Assembly: GCA_040081465.1 (NCBI GenBank)
Contig: JBEBGL010000010.1
Span: forward strand, 1-64,000
Direction of reading: 5' to 3'
DNA length: 64,000 nucleotides
From: UBA668 sp040081465
GTDB taxonomy: Bacteria; Actinomycetota; Acidimicrobiia; Acidimicrobiales; Ilumatobacteraceae
The position numbers and the translations under genes are program-made. Numbering within the stretch: the stretch's first letter is position 1; each line of letters begins with the position of its first letter. Below are positions 1 through 8,131 of this stretch, one piece after another. The notes under the pieces were generated by a model. It was not told the DNA's origin. It made no database searches and saw only the letters and a program-made list of their open reading frames with translations.

Positions 1-3
1 CGC

Positions 4-99
4 GGAGGTGTCCGGGTACCTGGTGGACTCCGCCGCCTTCAAAGCGGTTGGGACGAGCGATCCTCGTCCGGCGGGTTCGATTCCCGTCCACCTCCGCCA
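4..99 (+). tRNA. selC: selenocysteine tRNA (anticodon TCA)
   Basis: A 96-nt tRNA gene with encoded CCA end (97-99). Seven acceptor pairs join 4-10 to 89-95, with G96 as discriminator. The anticodon loop at 37-43 is CTTCAAA with TCA at 39-41 on a stem 32-36/44-48. A long variable arm pairs 51-57 with 63-69. The T arm is 71-75/83-87 around TTCGATT. UCA anticodon plus long extra arm and G discriminator are the hallmarks of tRNA-Sec, which inserts selenocysteine at recoded UGA. The eighth acceptor pair usual in bacterial tRNA-Sec would be T11-C88, a mismatch, and the D arm can be folded in more than one way. Its 3' end is the attachment site of the following island; the tRNA itself is intact. Confidence 0.92.
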
Positions 100-100
100 T
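72..100 (+). repeat. attL: 29-bp direct repeat in the 3' end of selC
   Basis: Bases 72-100, covering the T arm, the 3' acceptor strand, CCA and one following T, recur without mismatch at 16262-16290. Flanking bases differ (G71 vs T16261; T101 vs C16291), so the identity is exactly 29 bp. Crossover in the 3' part of a tRNA gene, keeping the tRNA functional, is typical of tyrosine-integrase islands. Confidence 0.9.
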
Positions 101-196
101 TGCACTGCAGTTCAGGGGCTGTTTCATTGAATGATTTAGACGCTGTGGTCGCAGAATGGTCACAGAATCTCGTTGCGCGCGTCGCGAGCGCGCGAT

Positions 197-331
197 TCAA
201 CCGATACCGAGCACGGCGTCGGCACGACGTGCTGCGTCCTCGTCATCACCTGGCATGACGTGTGCGTAAATCTTCAGAGTGATGCCGACGTCGGCGTGAC
301 CCAGTCGTTGCGACAGGACTAGGAACGTTGT
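197..331 (-). pseudogene. C-terminal remnant of a tyrosine recombinase (integrase)
   Basis: Read from about 331 down to the TGA at 199-197 the frame gives ...FLVLSQRLGHADVG, then ITLKIYAHVMPGDDEDAARR, ending AVLGIG. This is the C-terminal box of phage/island integrases: the LGH of the HxLGH motif and the catalytic Tyr in the Y-A-H context. The upstream catalytic domain (Arg and His of the RHR set) and the whole DNA-binding half are absent; sequence to the right becomes unlike integrase before 350. Position beside attL with the C terminus toward the tRNA is the standard integrase arrangement. The fragment has no start codon and no domain able to act alone. Confidence 0.85.
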
Positions 332-466
332 GGTCAGCGCGAAGCAAAGGTGGTGTCACTGACGTCACCAAGCTCCCCCACTCCCATCAGCACGGTGGAT
401 GACACTTCAACGATCCGGGCCGTCAACGCATGGTACCTTCGGGCGCGGCAGCCGAAGGACGTGGAC

Positions 467-1225
467 ATGCATGACGACGAAGTAGTGCGATCACCTCGCG
501 GACGGTTCCAACCCGGCCCTGGCTGGTGGAAAGCGTCTGATGGGAATTGGTATCCGCCGGAGAGTGCGGTAGCCAATCAGAAGGCGTCTCCGCCTGCGGG
601 CGCCGGTTCTCCTCGCCGGCTCGGCAGAAAGGCTCGAAAGAACAATCAGTACGGCGACTTCGAGGCCTTGATGTTCGCAATGGCGTTCGGAGATGCATTT
701 GAGCGATTTATTGATCTCGGGCAAATGCCGCCGGCGCACTTCTGGATCAACCGCTTCGCATGCGGTCATCCCCGCGAGTGGATTGATGAGACAAAGGCCT
801 ACTACGACCGCGGCGTGTCGACCGATGTGCAAGACCTGACTCGTCGGCTCCTTTCGTTGAACGAGGGCGGGCTGACGGAGGCTGTAGCGACAGAGCGGAT
901 CGTCACAATTCTGCTGACTGAGGCAGCGTTGGATCTTTCGAAGCGACTCACAGACGCCAACGGCGCGTTGGTTGATGAGCTCTGGCGCGGTGACATCGAG
1001 GATCGATGGTTCCCCGATATGCATTTGGGGCAGGTCGCAGTAGCTGAGGAGCTTCGTCGACTTTTTCGCCCGCTTGACTACGGGCTGTTTGAAATGGCCC
1101 GCGACGGCGACACGAACATGCTCACCCAGCCTTCGATGGTCTTGCTTGTGGCGCTCGAGTATCTGGAAGTGCAAGCGGAAGTCTTACGGCTTGCGCTCCC
1201 AGAGGGTCCGCAAGGTGAGGTCTGA
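467..1225 (+). CDS. hypothetical protein with N-terminal PGPGWW motif
   Basis: A 252-residue soluble protein of unknown function. Residues about 15-31 read QPGPGWWKASDGNWYPPE, a short aromatic-rich module frequent at protein ends in Acidimicrobiia and related to actinobacterial DUF2510 (PGWY) segments, thought to mark envelope or membrane-associated proteins. The rest is predicted helical, with a DLTRRLLSLNEGG segment and an acidic C terminus, and no recognisable catalytic motif. The ATG at 467 was chosen because GAAGGA lies 7 bases upstream; the frame is open from a GTG at 350, which would add 39 low-complexity residues. It is the first cargo gene after the integrase relic and may be island-specific. 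Confidence 0.6.
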   Translation: MHDDEVVRSPRGRFQPGPGWWKASDGNWYPPESAVANQKASPPAGAGSPRRLGRKARKNNQYGDFEALMFAMAFGDAFERFIDLGQMPPAHFWINRFACGHPREWIDETKAYYDRGVSTDVQDLTRRLLSLNEGGLTEAVATERIVTILLTEAALDLSKRLTDANGALVDELWRGDIEDRWFPDMHLGQVAVAEELRRLFRPLDYGLFEMARDGDTNMLTQPSMVLLVALEYLEVQAEVLRLALPEGPQGEV

Positions 1226-1293
1226 GCTATCTCGTCGCCGCGGGTGTGACAGCCTCCTTCGCTCATTGCGAGAGGTGTCGCCGACGGGTGGCG

Positions 1294-3159
1294 TCAATGT
1301 TTAAAGCCGAGACGTCTCTTGACCGTGTCGAACGTGAGATCCACTGACACCATTCGCGACGGCCTCCGGTCGATGCCGTGAAATTCTCGAAGCAGGTGAT
1401 TGTTCAGAGGTAGTAGAGCTAGGTCCGAGAGCTTCCACCCGATGAGAACCCGTCCGATCGAGTGCCCACGTTCGGCCAGGCCTTCGAGATGATCTACGTC
1501 CTCGGGATCAAGGATGCACAGGGGCGCAATCCGCGGATCGTTAAGCAGCTCGAGTTTGGCGAGGCGATCGACGACGTATCGGGTGCTCAACTGATTGAGT
1601 GGGAATCCACCACCGACAACAAGCACGGGGATGAACTTTGGGAACCGTACGCCCTTGACGATTCCTGTCAGTGGTTCCTCGTCTGCAAATAGGAGTCGAG
1701 CCGTTGCGTCGAGTTGGACGCACTTGTCGAGGACAAGCTTCTTAAAGTCCTCCTCCAGCTTGTCCAAGTCACCCTTTACTCGAGCAGGAACAGTGAGCTG
1801 ACCGCTAACCACCTCAACGAGGAGCACTTCTTCGCCGAAGTCGACCACTGCGTCGCACCGGGAGACTTGCCCGTAGGCGACCTCGAGATCCTCCTCCGTG
1901 AAGAACAACTGAGCTCCACCCAGCGCCGGCGGTGCAAGCGCCCTAAGACCGTCCTCAACCAGTGCCTCCAACATGTCGGCATACGCATGGCGAAAGTCCG
2001 AAGCGGAACGCGCGGACTGATCTCGAAGCCAGTCGTGCACCATCCAGAAGAGGCCGGAGGTGCAGCGGCGCCAAAGCAGGTTGGCGTCAAGGACGACTAG
2101 GCCGCATTCGAGCTCGACCACTGGACGTGACTCAAGGGCAAGGAAGTCGAAATCAGATGCCGGCGGACCGGCCGTCCGGAGCGATTCGTCCAGTGATATA
2201 GCTAGAAGTGAAAGGCACTTCTCTAAGAGCTCCATCGGCATATCGGGATGGATTCCCCTGTTGATCGCAACCGATTGTCCAGGCTTCCAGTTCTCGGCGT
2301 ATGCATACAGCGCGAAGCCAACCGCGAGAAAGTCCTCGGGCTCAAGACCGGTGGCTTGAACCAGCAGCTCTGTCGCTGAACTGCCCGTGCGTGACCGTGC
2401 ACGTTCGCCGTAGTGATTCCAGAGACGAACTGTTCTGTCGATAGATGCCTTGATGTCGTCGGTTCCTCCTATCGTGCCGAGATTCATCATGACGAGCATG
2501 AGGCTGTTTTTCTGTTCCTCGGTGTAGTCGCCGCTGCCCTCGATCGGGTGATCGCGAAGGTTGTCCGCGACCGCGTGAACAAATGGAACAGCCTGTAGAA
2601 CGTTCATGCCTTCTTCGACGGGTTCTGATTGTGGAGAGATCCCAAGGACCCAACGCATCGCGAACAGAAGTGGATGCGGAGCGACGACACGTCGCCCAAG
2701 ACCGCCAGTCGGGATCCGCATAGCCGACTGGAATCGCGCACGCAGTGGGGGTAACAGTGAGGCCTCGAAGCTCTGCAACAACTCGCTGTATGTGTCGCTG
2801 TGTTGCGAGCTTCGGTTCACGGCCACCAGGGCGAGGAGAAGTGCACTCCGACGATGCACATCTGCTATGGACTGCAGGTCATACGGCCCCTTCATCGGGA
2901 CGTACTCGGACAGGGTGACGTAGGTCCCGATGAAATCATCCTCAGCCGGTTCTGAGCCAGGAATTCGGAGGCCGCCGGGGTCGGAACGGTCCGCCCTTGG
3001 ACCTCCGATGATCGGAACCAGAGTTCCCGATACGTAGGGGACGTCATCGCGGGGCAGGATCAACGATTGCGAAAAGACACCCAGTTGCACCTCAAGGCCG
3101 GTCATGATCTCGCGTGTGCGGATCAACTCCTCGCGGATGGTGTCGTCAGGGTCTGGCAC
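1294..3159 (-). CDS. large orphan protein with nuclease-like C-terminal region
   Basis: A 621-residue protein I do not recognise, from a GTG start. The N-terminal two thirds is largely helical without motif. Around residues 450-500 the chain reads RCDAVVDFGEEVLLVEVVSG followed by a KLEEDFKKLVLDKCVQLD helix. This Asp, beta-hairpin, Glu-x-x arrangement and the long charged helix recall PD-(D/E)xK nuclease-like folds, but the usual Lys of ExK is Val, so it may be inactive or use a migrated Lys. There is no signal peptide or membrane segment. It diverges from the next gene with only 37 bp between starts, and converges with the previous gene. Location beside a type I restriction operon makes a defence role plausible, but this is inference. 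Confidence 0.6.
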   Translation of the reverse strand: MPDPDDTIREELIRTREIMTGLEVQLGVFSQSLILPRDDVPYVSGTLVPIIGGPRADRSDPGGLRIPGSEPAEDDFIGTYVTLSEYVPMKGPYDLQSIADVHRRSALLLALVAVNRSSQHSDTYSELLQSFEASLLPPLRARFQSAMRIPTGGLGRRVVAPHPLLFAMRWVLGISPQSEPVEEGMNVLQAVPFVHAVADNLRDHPIEGSGDYTEEQKNSLMLVMMNLGTIGGTDDIKASIDRTVRLWNHYGERARSRTGSSATELLVQATGLEPEDFLAVGFALYAYAENWKPGQSVAINRGIHPDMPMELLEKCLSLLAISLDESLRTAGPPASDFDFLALESRPVVELECGLVVLDANLLWRRCTSGLFWMVHDWLRDQSARSASDFRHAYADMLEALVEDGLRALAPPALGGAQLFFTEEDLEVAYGQVSRCDAVVDFGEEVLLVEVVSGQLTVPARVKGDLDKLEEDFKKLVLDKCVQLDATARLLFADEEPLTGIVKGVRFPKFIPVLVVGGGFPLNQLSTRYVVDRLAKLELLNDPRIAPLCILDPEDVDHLEGLAERGHSIGRVLIGWKLSDLALLPLNNHLLREFHGIDRRPSRMVSVDLTFDTVKRRLGFKH

Positions 3160-3196
3160 TCTCGGAGTATCTCAGAAGTCCGATTAGGTTTGACTT

Positions 3197-4057
3197 ATGG
3201 GACCTTTCAGAAAGAACTCCCAAGCACGTGGTCAATCGATGGCGCCCACGCCGCTGACCGTTCCGACGTGGTCGACATCGTCGTCGACGTTGGTCAGAGA
3301 CCTCCGCGGAGTGATCTCGATTGCGGCCGTAAGTCTCGGGAGGGTGTTTGAGACGGCGGTATCACATGGGTTGGTTCCGCCACCTGGCCCCTTCTATTTG
3401 AATGCCTTCTTCCATCAATACTTCGGTCGTTGGGTTCTGGAATTTCGAGACAACGTCGCTAAGGGCGAACTGGATTGGGAGACCTCGTCTGATCTGCTGA
3501 TTGACGCGTTGAGACGCCTATCGATTCAAGGCACTCCTTCCCATATGGCGATGGCGCTTGAAGAGTCGGTGCGGACTCACCTAGGTGTGGCCCTTGTCAC
3601 CTCGGCTGGAATCTTGGGGGAATCGCAGCCCGATGCCGCGAGCCGATTGTCGCCGATGCCCGATGTCAACGAGAAGGTGATGCGCGACCGTACGTCTTTC
3701 GACTGGTGGGTGAAAGGTGACCCGATCCGCTCGATGCTCGCTGACGCGATTCGTTGCACGCTGTCAGCGTGTTCGATGGAGGATGTCGCCGCGCTCCACG
3801 TTCCGATGGCGTCGACCAACGCAGCGGGGTGCTATTGGTTCGCTAAGGAAGCCATTCTGCGCTATCCAGAGTGGGCGCTAAATACGCCAGGCGAAGTTGA
3901 CGCGATTCTCGGGCAGGCCGCGAGAAAGGAGTCAGGACGCATACGTGGTACGAGGAACGTAGCGAACCGCACCGATGAAGATCGCATTGCAGAGAAGGCG
4001 CGCCGCGAGGTCCGACAGAGTTGGCTTGCAGACATCGCGAGGCAAGCTCCCATCTGA
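3197..4057 (+). CDS. hypothetical island protein
   Basis: A 286-residue protein with no family I recognise. The first 35 residues are Ser/Thr/Pro rich, so the true start could be the Met at 3239. The body is helical with aromatic patches (FYLNAFFHQYFGRWVLEF near residue 70; SFDWWVKGDPIRSMLADAIR near 170) and a very basic C terminus rich in Arg, Glu and Lys. No membrane span, zinc ligand set or nucleotide-binding loop is visible. It diverges from the 621-residue gene, sharing a 37-bp promoter region, which suggests the two could be co-regulated partners. It is followed by the GATAGCAA repeats. Confidence 0.55.
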   Translation: MGPFRKNSQARGQSMAPTPLTVPTWSTSSSTLVRDLRGVISIAAVSLGRVFETAVSHGLVPPPGPFYLNAFFHQYFGRWVLEFRDNVAKGELDWETSSDLLIDALRRLSIQGTPSHMAMALEESVRTHLGVALVTSAGILGESQPDAASRLSPMPDVNEKVMRDRTSFDWWVKGDPIRSMLADAIRCTLSACSMEDVAALHVPMASTNAAGCYWFAKEAILRYPEWALNTPGEVDAILGQAARKESGRIRGTRNVANRTDEDRIAEKARREVRQSWLADIARQAPI

Positions 4058-4100
4058 GTTATTGCCCTTTGCTGTACGCCGCATCGTTCTTCGGAGCCTC

Positions 4101-4186
4101 GATAGCAACTATGTGCTTGTTTGGGATCGCGCATTTCGACGTGTGTGCAGTTGCTACCGGTGAGATAGCAATTCGAGATAGCAACT
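4101..4186 (+). repeat. GATAGCAA(C/T)T repeats, possible operator cluster
   Basis: The decamer GATAGCAACT occurs at 4101-4110 and 4177-4186, GATAGCAATT at 4164-4173, and a near copy in inverted orientation (AGTTGCTACC) at 4150-4159. Three direct copies and one inverted copy fall within 86 bp of intergenic DNA between two convergent genes. This could be a binding-site array for an island regulator or a decayed repeat. The remaining intergenic sequence (4058-4225) shows no credible gene. Confidence 0.45.
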
Positions 4187-4225
4187 AGATCGATCGCGAC
4201 TTGCGAGGCGGGCCAGGTCACTTCG

Positions 4226-4688
4226 CTACAGGATGCCCTCGCACCGTCGGTAGTCATAGAGCGACGGTGTAGCGGAAACGAGTAACTCGCCAACCCGGAC
4301 CAGAGTGCCAACGGGAACACCTTCGATACAACCAGCCTGAACGACGATGTCGTGGCCGCGCAGATGCAACTGCTCGTTGTGCCGTTCCCCGGCATCAAAA
4401 GGCAGCCAACTGACCCTCGCATCTGATCAGCCCGCGCCTCACTCCCCCTCGACCGAGGTCTTCAAGGTCGCGCAGGATTGCATCGGCCTGCTTGAATGCC
4501 AACGGCGTGAACTCAAGGCCGTCATCGCCAATACGGACCCAGTCGTCACCGACGACATCTCGCCAACCAACGTAGTGCAGTGCTCGGCAGAACCTTCGCC
4601 GGAACACCGCCAGTCGTTCAGCGTCAGTCGCGGTTGCAGCGACGATTTCTTCAGCGGTCGCGGCTACGAGATCATCTTGTTTGCTCAT
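4226..4688 (-). pseudogene. frameshifted small island gene
   Basis: The first frame starts at ATG 4688 (AAGGA five bases upstream) and encodes 97 residues beginning MSKQDDLVAATAEEIVAA, ending at TGA 4397-4395. Immediately beyond, in the +1 frame, the same strand reads DAGERHNEQLHLRGHDIVVQ and continues as ordinary protein (GVPVGTLVRVGELL) to TAG at 4228-4226. The two frames meet at TTT-TGA: slipping one base on the T run gives one protein of about 150 residues. The second frame has no start codon of its own; its last upstream stop is within the first gene. A one-base indel (or sequencing error) is the simplest explanation; programmed +1 shifting at TTT TGA is possible. Function unknown. It is divergent from hsdM, 273 bp away, where restriction regulators often sit. 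Confidence 0.55.
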
Positions 4689-4750
4689 GCGTGTCCTTGT
4701 GTCTAAGAGGCAATACGACAAGACACTGTGCAGATGACGGACGCTTAGTT

Positions 4751-4825
4751 GCTCCCGAAGGAGCCGCATCGCCTATCGGCAAAGCACCTTGGCCGTCCGG
4801 CCAGGTTGCTGGACTCCTCGCGGAG
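4751..4825 (+). promoter_or_regulatory. three consecutive hairpins in the hsdM leader
   Basis: The 273-bp gap between the small minus-strand gene and hsdM contains three tetraloop-type inverted repeats in a row: GCTCC-CGAA-GGAGC at 4751-4764, a seven-pair stem 4788-4794/4799-4805 around GTCC, and CTCC-TCGC-GGAG at 4814-4825. None is followed by a T run, so they are not simple terminators. They may form a structured 5' leader for the restriction operon or operator sites. No other gene is visible in this gap. Confidence 0.35.
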
Positions 4826-4961
4826 CCACTCTTGATGTTGCGCTCCAGGGTAGCCATGAATCTCAGACCCTGCTCCATGAAGCCTGTGAATTTTCCCTCG
4901 CGTACGCTGTACGGGAGGCAGCGACCGGCGGCCGTTGAACTGCTCATACGGAGGACGGCGA

Positions 4962-6926
4962 GTGACGGCACCTGGTAAGTGGTCGGAGATGCTTGGACTC
5001 GTCTGGGCGGTGCGGGACAAGGATCTCCGCTTCTACTACGAGCGATCCGAGGTCGGCAACGTAATCTTGCCGCTCGTCGTTCTACGCCGACTCGACTTCG
5101 TACTTGCACCAACCAAGTCGAAGGTTCTTGCAAAGGCAGCGAAGGTACAGGGCGGTCCCGACAGCTCTGCCGACCTACTTGCGCACGTCGCTGGTCAATC
5201 GTTCTACAACACGAGCAAGTTCGACTTTCCGACACTCGTGACGCAGGACCCCGACAACATCCTCGACAATGTCATGGATTACCTAAACGGCTTCTCCCCG
5301 AACGTTCGCGACATCATCGCTAAATTCGCTTTCGTCAAAGAGGTGGAGCACATGAACGAGGTCGGCATCCTCCTCAGAGTGCTGGGTAAGTTCGCCAGCT
5401 CAGAGATTGACCTCTCACCACAGCACGTGTCGAACCTTGACATGGGGTACCTCTATGAAGAACTCCTTCGGCTCGTGTCGGATCTGTCGAACAAGGAAGC
5501 AGGAGATCACTTCACGCCGCGCGAGGTGATCTCAATGATGGTGCATCTGCTCGTCACCGATTCACTCGACCTGCACACGGCGGGCAAAGTCATTACCGTC
5601 TATGACCCAGCGTGTGGTACGGGTGGCATGCTGACCGAGACCGAGAAGCAGCTACTGGCAATCAATGAGAAGGCAAAGGTGTATTTGTTCGGGCAGGAGA
5701 TCAACCTTCGTTCGCATGCCGTTTGTACTTCAGACATGCTCATCAAGGGCCAGGATGCAACCAACATCGTTCGCAAAGACACACTCGCGTTCGACGGGTT
5801 CCCTGACCGACGTTTCGACTACGTAATCGCGAACCCGCCATATGGGGTCGACTGGAGCGAGTCGATGGACGCCGTAAAGCGAGAGCACGAGCGCGGGTTC
5901 GCTGGTCGGTTCGGTGCAGGTCTGCCAGGTATAGGGGACGGGCAGATGCTATTTCTGCAGCACATGGTGGCCAAGGCTAAGACGGCCGACGAAGGTGGTG
6001 GCCGCGTAGCGGTCGTGCTCGATGGCGCCCCGTTGTTCTCCGGCGACGCCGGCAGGGGCGAGAACAACATCCGCAAGTGGCTCTTTGAAAACGACCTGGT
6101 CGAGGCAATCATCGGGCTTCCACCACAGCTCTTTTACAACACAGGCATAAACACATACGTGTGGGTGCTGTCCACAGCGAAGCGGCCCGAGCGGCAAGGC
6201 TTGGTCCAGCTCATCGACGCCAGGGACCTGTACGAGAAGCGGCCAGTCAGCCTGGGCTACAAGCGGCATGACCTCGGGGAAACGCACATCTCCGAGATTG
6301 TCCGGACCTACGAGGCGTTCATCGAGTCCAGTCGCTGCAAAATCATGCCCAATGAGGAGTTCGGGTACACGAAGATCGTGGTCGACCGACCGCTTCTCGC
6401 ACGGTACGAGCTGACCGACGAAACCATCGCGGCAATACGAAGCGACAAGGCTTTCGCGAAAGCAAAGGAAGCCGATCGCGTTGCGATCATCAATGCGATC
6501 GAATCCGACGTGCCGTGGTCCGCCCGCTCTTACGCCGAGGCAGAGGCGACCGTAACGCGATGGCTGGCCCAGGCTGGGAAGACGGCCAAGGCGATACGAG
6601 ACTGCATCCTCTCAGCTATCACAATTGCAGATCCGGATGGACTTCCCGTGCCGAGCGCTAAAGGTGGAGTAATCGCCGACGGCACTCTTCGCGATGCCGA
6701 GTACGTTCCGCTTACTGCCGACATCGAGGATTTCATCGAACGCGAGGTGCTCGCGATCTGGCCAGACGCGTGGAGTGATAGAGGCAACGACAAGGTCGGC
6801 TACGACGTGCCGTTCACGCGCCTGTTTTACAAGTACCAACCCCCGCGCGCGCTTGAGGAGATCGACGCGGAGATCAAATCAAGCCAACAACGCATCCTCG
6901 CTCTTCTTGCCGAGGTCACTGGATGA
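4962..6926 (+). CDS. hsdM: type I restriction-modification DNA methyltransferase (M subunit)
   Basis: A 654-residue adenine-N6 methyltransferase. With HsdS it methylates host DNA; with HsdS and HsdR it forms the translocating endonuclease. The N-terminal helical HsdM domain occupies roughly 1-170, and the region LYEELLRLVSDLSNKEAGDHFTPRE precedes the catalytic core in many HsdM proteins. The AdoMet-binding motif DPACGTGGM is at 215-223 and the catalytic NPPYG at 291-295. Start GTG 4962 has GGAGG seven bases upstream; an in-frame ATG at 4935 lacks one. The stop overlaps the hsdS start as ATGA, giving translational coupling. The length is longer than many HsdM (about 500), with a C-terminal extension of about 150 residues. 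Confidence 0.95.
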   Translation: MTAPGKWSEMLGLVWAVRDKDLRFYYERSEVGNVILPLVVLRRLDFVLAPTKSKVLAKAAKVQGGPDSSADLLAHVAGQSFYNTSKFDFPTLVTQDPDNILDNVMDYLNGFSPNVRDIIAKFAFVKEVEHMNEVGILLRVLGKFASSEIDLSPQHVSNLDMGYLYEELLRLVSDLSNKEAGDHFTPREVISMMVHLLVTDSLDLHTAGKVITVYDPACGTGGMLTETEKQLLAINEKAKVYLFGQEINLRSHAVCTSDMLIKGQDATNIVRKDTLAFDGFPDRRFDYVIANPPYGVDWSESMDAVKREHERGFAGRFGAGLPGIGDGQMLFLQHMVAKAKTADEGGGRVAVVLDGAPLFSGDAGRGENNIRKWLFENDLVEAIIGLPPQLFYNTGINTYVWVLSTAKRPERQGLVQLIDARDLYEKRPVSLGYKRHDLGETHISEIVRTYEAFIESSRCKIMPNEEFGYTKIVVDRPLLARYELTDETIAAIRSDKAFAKAKEADRVAIINAIESDVPWSARSYAEAEATVTRWLAQAGKTAKAIRDCILSAITIADPDGLPVPSAKGGVIADGTLRDAEYVPLTADIEDFIEREVLAIWPDAWSDRGNDKVGYDVPFTRLFYKYQPPRALEEIDAEIKSSQQRILALLAEVTG

Positions 6927-8131
6927 CCAGGCTGAAGGCTTTTGTATCAAACATCACCACGAAGGTAAACGACGTTTCTCTGCCCTACGTGGCTCTTGAG
7001 CACATCGAACCCGGTACCGGTCGCCTCGTCGAAGGTGCCCTGTTGGAAGGATGGTCGACCACGGACTCGATTGGTCATCGCGCTGGAGATGTCCGCTTCG
7101 GCAAGCTCCGGCCCTACCTGTCAAAGTCGTATCTGGCAAGCAGCGATGGAGTGGGCTCGAGTGAACTCATCGTCCTGCGCCCCAAGCGCTCTCTCGACTC
7201 CCGCTTCCTTTGGTATTTGACCCTCAGCCGACCCTTCATCGAATGGGCCATCGCGACTTCGTACGGGGTGAAGATGCCGCGCACGTCATGGTCGGCGCTC
7301 GGCAACTTTGACGTTTCCCCACCATCTGTCCCACGGCAGCGTGAGGTTGTCGGGTTACTAGATTCTGTCATTGGTCAGATAGATGTTCTTATCGCTGAGC
7401 AACTGCACCTTGCGGCCCTCGCGCAGGAACGGCTGTGGGTGAGCATCTCAAAGGTGCTCGGAGCCCGCGTTGGCGGAGAGGCTGATTTGCTCGAATCCGG
7501 ACTCTTACCGTGCCCAGCTCCATGGAGGCTGGCGCAGCTCAGGCAGGTCGCCCGCATCCAGAGCGGCCTGACCCTCGGCAAGGTCTATTCCGAACCCGTG
7601 AGTGAATTGCCGTACTTGCGCGTGGCAAATGTCCGCGACGGAGAGATCAACACTGAGGACGTCTCGACCGTTGCCGTACCGATCGCAGTGGCCGCGCGCC
7701 ACACGCTGCGGGCCGGAGATGTATTGATGACTGAGGGTGGCGACAACGACAAACTCGGCCGCGGCGCAGTCTGGGACGGTCGAATCGAGCCGTGCTTGCA
7801 TCAGAATCACATCTTCGCAGTGCGTCCTGGGAGCGAACTTCTCGCTGAATATCTCTCCGCTCTTCTCACCAGTTCGTGGGGCCGCGCATACTTCACAGCG
7901 ACAGCGCACCAGACCACGAACCTCGCGTCCACGAACAGATCGAAGGTTGGGCGGCTACCTATTCCGCTGCCGCTCATCGAACGGCAGCATGAGATAGTTG
8001 CCTTCGTGCGTGAGGAATCATTGGCACTTACAGGATTGATGACAGAAATCGAGAATCAGGTCGTCTTGCTTCGCGAACATCGCCAGGCGCTCATCACTGC
8101 CGCGGTGACCGGACACTTGGAGTTTGCCTAA
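6923..8131 (+). CDS. hsdS: type I restriction-modification specificity subunit
   Basis: A 402-residue specificity subunit that recognises the bipartite DNA target for both modification and cleavage. It shows the two-fold layout of HsdS: a first target recognition domain (about 1-130), a conserved helix beginning PSVPRQREVVGLLDSVIGQI, a second domain (about 185-330, with YLRVANVRDGEI), and a second conserved helix with IPLPLIERQHEIVAFV. The helices act as a ruler between half-sites and dock two HsdM. The start overlaps hsdM by 4 bp and the TAA overlaps the ATG of hsdR by one base. The first domain is shorter than the second and lacks some usual N-terminal residues, so its half-site may be atypical. 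Recognition sequence cannot be read from this. Confidence 0.93.
   Translation: MTRLKAFVSNITTKVNDVSLPYVALEHIEPGTGRLVEGALLEGWSTTDSIGHRAGDVRFGKLRPYLSKSYLASSDGVGSSELIVLRPKRSLDSRFLWYLTLSRPFIEWAIATSYGVKMPRTSWSALGNFDVSPPSVPRQREVVGLLDSVIGQIDVLIAEQLHLAALAQERLWVSISKVLGARVGGEADLLESGLLPCPAPWRLAQLRQVARIQSGLTLGKVYSEPVSELPYLRVANVRDGEINTEDVSTVAVPIAVAARHTLRAGDVLMTEGGDNDKLGRGAVWDGRIEPCLHQNHIFAVRPGSELLAEYLSALLTSSWGRAYFTATAHQTTNLASTNRSKVGRLPIPLPLIERQHEIVAFVREESLALTGLMTEIENQVVLLREHRQALITAAVTGHLEFA

Noticed and set aside
4395..4397. TGA of the small gene as a selenocysteine codon, given the nearby selC
   Set aside because: Reading through in the same frame gives an Arg/Ser-rich shadow, whereas the +1 frame is protein-like. 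No SECIS-like hairpin follows directly.
3862..4422. 186-codon minus-strand frame overlapping the 286-residue gene
   Set aside because: It is antisense to a good plus-strand gene over much of its length, and a different minus frame in 4226-4394 reads better.
4672..5235. Minus-strand frame across the hsdM promoter and start
   Set aside because: It overlaps the N-terminal coding part of hsdM and has no family resemblance.
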